Positions 60,053-64,000 of a stretch of DNA of 64,000 bases are shown piece after piece. The translations under genes and the position numbers were made by a program. Source of the stretch: Gymnogyps californianus (taxonomy: Eukaryota > Chordata > Aves > Accipitriformes > Cathartidae); assembly GCF_018139145.2 (NCBI RefSeq), contig NC_059477.1, positions 40,061,002-40,125,001 of the forward strand, read 5' to 3'. The notes beneath the pieces were generated by a model. That model worked only from the letters and a program-made list of their open reading frames with translations. It was not told where the DNA came from and made no database searches. Every line of letters starts with the position of its first letter. Position 1 is the first letter of the stretch.

Positions 60053-63000
60053 GGGTGCCCGCGGGGCCCGGCCAGCCTGGCTTCTGCGGGAGGAGGGTGC
60101 GCCAGGGCTGCCAGCCACGGAGAGGCTTAAAGCAAATCTGGCTGCAGACCTGGCGGTCTGCTGCCGCTGAAATCCGTAATTATGCAAAGGTGGGAACAAG
60201 GTTCTCTAATTTTTTTAATTATGACTTTTATTTACATTTGTATTTTTTCCCTGGTACGAGTTAGCTTGGCTTTGCTAAAAGTTTTGTTGCCGCTATTCGC
60301 TAAATGCCAACATTATTTTCTTGCAGGATGCATGACTTGTCCATGCCTAAATATACCTGTATACACAGAGACGTATCACAGACACACACAAAGTGATGAT
60401 ATCTTAATGAAATATATAGCACAGTGCAAATATCCTGAAATCAGATTCAAGTATTATTAATTTGAATTAGATCCTCTCAGATCCAGAAGACACTGCCTAT
60501 AAATCAAGGGCAGGCTGGCAATTCCTTAAAGAGCTAAACTGAATTTAGATGCATATGATAAAAAGAAAGAAAAAGAAAAAAAGTGAATGCTAATTACTGA
60601 CTCGCTCGATTTCCAGTCACCCACGTTTTATATGAGAAAAAGGAAAAAACAAAACCCAACTAACAAGTTCTCAAAATAAATTAATCCCGTTACAAACACC
60701 TTACATATTGTTCATACATTTCCAGATTACAAAGCGAGAGGATGAACCGGAGATTAAGAGAAGCTGCAGCCTAACCTGCAATAGGCAGGAGTGCCGTCGA
60801 TGTTATATCCTTAAAATATATATCTGCAGCTACGCTAAACAACAAACCCTCAGACCGTGTGATCATGCTCAAGGGCTTTAAGGAACATGTTGGTATTGTC
60901 AGATAATCCCTATTCATAATTTTGCAGACTGTTCTTTCAGCCCTCAATCTCACAGTTTCTCCAGCTCTGAAGTGCCTCAGCAGGGCTTGCATCGGAGAGA
61001 TAAACTGCTCTGATCTTCGCCGGAGTGGCATAACACCCAACCTTATTAGATGTTATTTTAACGTGGTATGTGGGGGTGGTGTGTTTGTTTTTGTTTTTTT
61101 TTTTTTTTTAATTTTTTGGACACTGGACATAAACATTTAGCAATCAGCTAAGCCCTTCTGAGATGGAATTTAACCTTAATCCAGGCGATGATTTCCTGCC
61201 CGGCTCTGAACTAATAACGGGCGTGCAGCTTCTTTAGGAGATGGAAATAATGACAGCCTATAGATCCTGCCTTTATTGGGGTGGTGCTGGCAGCCCGGCT
61301 CCCAGCCCCTTCACGGTCAGCATCCCCATGCAGAGCCTATGCCTCGCTCTATTTTAAACTTTCCCAAATACGATCTCCCCCACCCCATCAGTTTAAAAAC
61401 AAACAGACCCAAAATATCCTCGCAAACCCCAGCTCTCTCCTTGCGTAAGGCACCCGGCGCTGTGGCTTGGAGATGGTTTTAAGGGCAGTTCTCCGGGTGC
61501 AGCTTTTCCCTCTTTTTCCTCAAGTTTTCCTACGTGGAAACGCAGAGAGGTGAGATGGGGGCAGCCGGGTGGTCCTGACGCAAACCTGCCCGAGCGATGC
61601 CACGGGCAATGCTGGCTGCCTCCTCCTCCTCCTCAGTGGGTTTCCCTTTGTCCACCAAAACCCATCGTGGTGGAGATAACCCCCATGGAGATACCCCCCC
61701 TGGACGTAACCCCATGTCCCCCCCATCCCCACGTGGGGCTGTAGGGCCAGCCAGGGACAAACCCTGCTGCCAGGGGCTCATTACCATGAGAAAGGGGCTG
61801 TGCAGGGAGAGACCCTCCCCCCAAGATGCCCCCACCCCCCCCCCAAGATGCCCCCACACCCCGGGCACCCGGGTGTGATGGGCAGGGGAGGGAACCAGCC
61901 CCCAAGGGGGGCTACAGGGCACAGGCCCTGGAGGACCTCGGCCTTCTGCTGACACCTTCTGCCATCGTGGCTTTGTGGGGACCTGGTGACATGGGCTGGT
62001 GGGATGATTCACGGCCTTATTTATTTCGGTATGTTTGCTTTTTCCCCGGCTCAGGATGAGTAACGGGGAGCATGTTTTCTTGCCCATGTGGAAGGAGGAA
62101 AATCAGGGTGATAGCAGCAAAGATGCTCTAGCTGATAGGTTTTGACTAATACATTTTAGAGGCTGGTGAAGACAGAGGTTTAACACCTCTAAAAAGACGT
62201 TAGCTGCTTTGAGGCTTTTACTTCAGGTCCTTCCTAGCCAGGGCTCTCCAATATTTTCCCCAAAGTGTGGAACCCTTCCTGCATTAGGGATTAAACATCC
62301 CCGTGTAGGGGACCCAGATGAGATGTGTCCGCTTGCAGCCGAGCCTGGGGAGAGCATCCTTCCCCGCAGCCCTGCTCTGCCAGGGGAACGGCTGCTGCAA
62401 GATCGGGGCTCCCCGTGGGTGCCGGCTGCTTCTCGTGCACAGATCTCTGGGGTGCAGAAGCTGCCCTCGCCTTGGGAAAAAATTGGGAGGTTGCAAAAAA
62501 AAAATAACAACCCCAAACCAAACAAAAAAAAATGCCGGGGGGGGGCAGATTATTTTCTTCAGTCACCTGTGGTGGTAGAAGATAGGACAGACTGGAAGAA
62601 TTTTTCTGAGTGGGGAAAGCCCCATGTGGCCCCAAGATGCTGCTGGATACTTTTGCTCAATACAGGTGTCCCTATAAACTCAGATTTAGAGAGCAAAGCC
62701 TTTTTTTTTTTTTTCCATTTCCCCATGGAGGAGAGGGCACGGAGGAGAGGAAGAAAGGGTCAGGGAACGACTCTCCCCCCACCCGCTGATGAGGTATTTG
62801 GGAAGAAACCTTTTGAATCAACATTCCCAAAGTTTTCGAGTTCCTCTGCGGAAAACCCATGTAGGGATAGGATACGAGCCAAAAGCAAGGGAAAAGATTG
62901 TCTGGCTTTAATTTATCTATCCCTGGGCATTTCTAACAAGCAGATCTCACTGTAATATTTAATCTCGTGCGAGTCCCTGCACGTTAAAAGTGAATCTCCC

Positions 63001-63369
63001 TCATATGTTTTTGTTAATTTTGTCATTTATAAAGTCGCTTCTGATGGCCTAGAGCTGCTCAGCTCCCGTCCTCAACATACGTCTGTCTGTCCGTGGTAGG
63101 AGAACAGCATCCGCAGGACCCAAACCCGCTTCTCACGCTGAGCAGAGAGGAGCGAGCGGCTCTGGGAGCTGGGAGAGGCGGCGGCAGGTCGGTGGGCGAG
63201 CATCCTCCGTCCGCTGTCCCGAACCATGAGATGTAGATGTTTTTTCCTTCTCTTCTGGGATCGATGCCGAAGTTCGGACACATTTCTTGGCTCAGTCGGC
63301 ATTGATTAAAATTCGCTGCTCACTTTTGTTTATAGTTGGTTGTTTACTTTGTTGAATTTTTAAAAACTT

Positions 63370-63560
63370 GTTAGAATGCAATTGAACACAGATTCAACAG
63401 TATTTAGGCTTGAAAAATAAAGATGCATTAGAAAGATGCCTATTATGCTTCAGAATTATTAATTGACATTTTTATGATGAATAATTAATCATTTGAATAA
63501 TTTTCCTATCTCTGATCTGAACACATATTTGCATATCTAATGTCTGATTTTAAATGTGGT
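63370..63560. promoter_or_regulatory. Candidate conserved noncoding element
   Basis: AT-rich single-copy sequence with clustered homeodomain and octamer-like motifs (ATTATTAATTGACA, GAATAATTAATCATTTG, TTTGCATAT). Texture of a developmental CNE upstream of ZEB2. Confidence 0.33.
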
Positions 63561-64000
63561 TTCTTTAGTTGCATTCTCCCAGGACAAAGACATGAAGTAA
63601 GTAACATCCTAATGCAAAACTTTTTTCTTTGCAGTTGTAAAAGTATGTTTATTGAAATGTAAGCTTCTATCTAGTTATGAAGCTGTTAATAATCTATGCG
63701 TGACATATATGCATTAATAAGACTGTGAGTCTTCTGGATATGAGCACATCTAGGCCTCATTTTCTTAAATACAGTGGTTAGGTCTCCTGCAATACATACA
63801 CATTACTTAAAACTGCGGGGTTAAGCTAGGAAACCATAAAGAAATATCTCAGATAGGCAGTGTTCCCTGCTTGTTTATATGACATGTAGTGAGAAGACCA
63901 AAGGTTGTTTCAATTCGAGGTGTTTAAAATATCAAGAACTTTTTACGTACATTTTTACTGCGTCCTCCCAGTGAGACAACATCAGTATTTTCTTGTCATA

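Larger units (their letters stand above)
59740..60130. promoter_or_regulatory. Upstream CpG island
   Basis: GC-rich sequence lies about 2 kb upstream of the ZEB2 promoter region. It includes G runs at 59823-59832 and 59884-59890, a C24 run at 59916-59939 and a 12-bp tandem repeat. It could be a distal promoter of ZEB2 or of a divergent transcript. Confidence 0.5.
58346..64000. other. Sequence upstream of ZEB2, no gene
   Basis: In mammals the region 5' of ZEB2 is a gene desert rich in enhancers. Here I see no coding gene. There is a CpG island (59.74-60.13 kb), GC-richer blocks at 61.5-61.9 and 62.2-62.5 kb with open but unrecognisable frames, and AT-rich candidate elements at 58.8-59.1 and 63.4-63.6 kb. 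Confidence 0.55.

Noticed and set aside
62209..62955. 248-codon plus-strand frame
   Set aside because: GC-moderate sequence with overlapping frames and runs of Lys and Phe from A and T tracts; no recognisable domain.
1..64000. CR1 LINE copies
   Set aside because: The typical CR1 3' tail of ATTCTATGATT-type repeats was not seen, though old 5'-truncated pieces cannot be excluded by eye.

Overview
The window reads as vertebrate, most likely avian, genomic DNA. It has no operons, very few recognisable transposons, long G/C and A/T homopolymer tracts, several dense CpG islands, and old short palindromic repeats of a kind I associate with sauropsid genomes. I cannot name the species. Only one protein-coding exon can be supported: the first coding exon of ZEB2 (Smad-interacting protein 1), on the minus strand at 54359-54431. 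Its 24 complete codons start MKQQIMADGPRCKRRK and it ends at a clean GT splice donor.

Because ZEB2 runs right to left, everything left of 54358 (about 54 kb) is the first part of the large intron after that exon. I found no sign of the next coding exon. The intron is mostly AT-rich single-copy sequence with short tandem repeats, a few degraded palindromic elements, and intronic CpG islands at about 39.2-40.0, 42.6-42.8, 43.5-44.4, 47.1-47.3 and 50.8-51.2 kb. ZEB2 is known to lie among clusters of ultraconserved noncoding elements. Several intervals have that texture, but without an alignment these are only candidates.

The 5' end of ZEB2 occupies about 53.3-58.4 kb. It comprises a CpG island over the coding exon, a probable splice acceptor at 54497, a 5'-UTR intron of about 2.8 kb, a probable non-coding exon 1 ending at 57256, and a G/C-rich promoter region containing a C-rich minisatellite. 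The plus strand of the same interval carries a TATA box, a strong donor and a strong acceptor. These could form an antisense transcript like mammalian ZEB2-AS1, whose overlap with the ZEB2 5'-UTR intron is reported to control its splicing and ZEB2 translation. From 58.4 kb to the right end is upstream intergenic sequence with one further CpG island (59.7-60.1 kb).

The observations most worth following are: a three-unit array of alternating hairpins with compensatory changes at 31950-32216; a five-codon upstream ORF ending 13 nt before a weakly placed ZEB2 start, followed by an in-frame, better-placed Met-6; paired CAGGTA sites in the 5'-UTR intron that could serve autoregulation; and a shared CCGCTCCGC-type repeat in four of the CpG islands.
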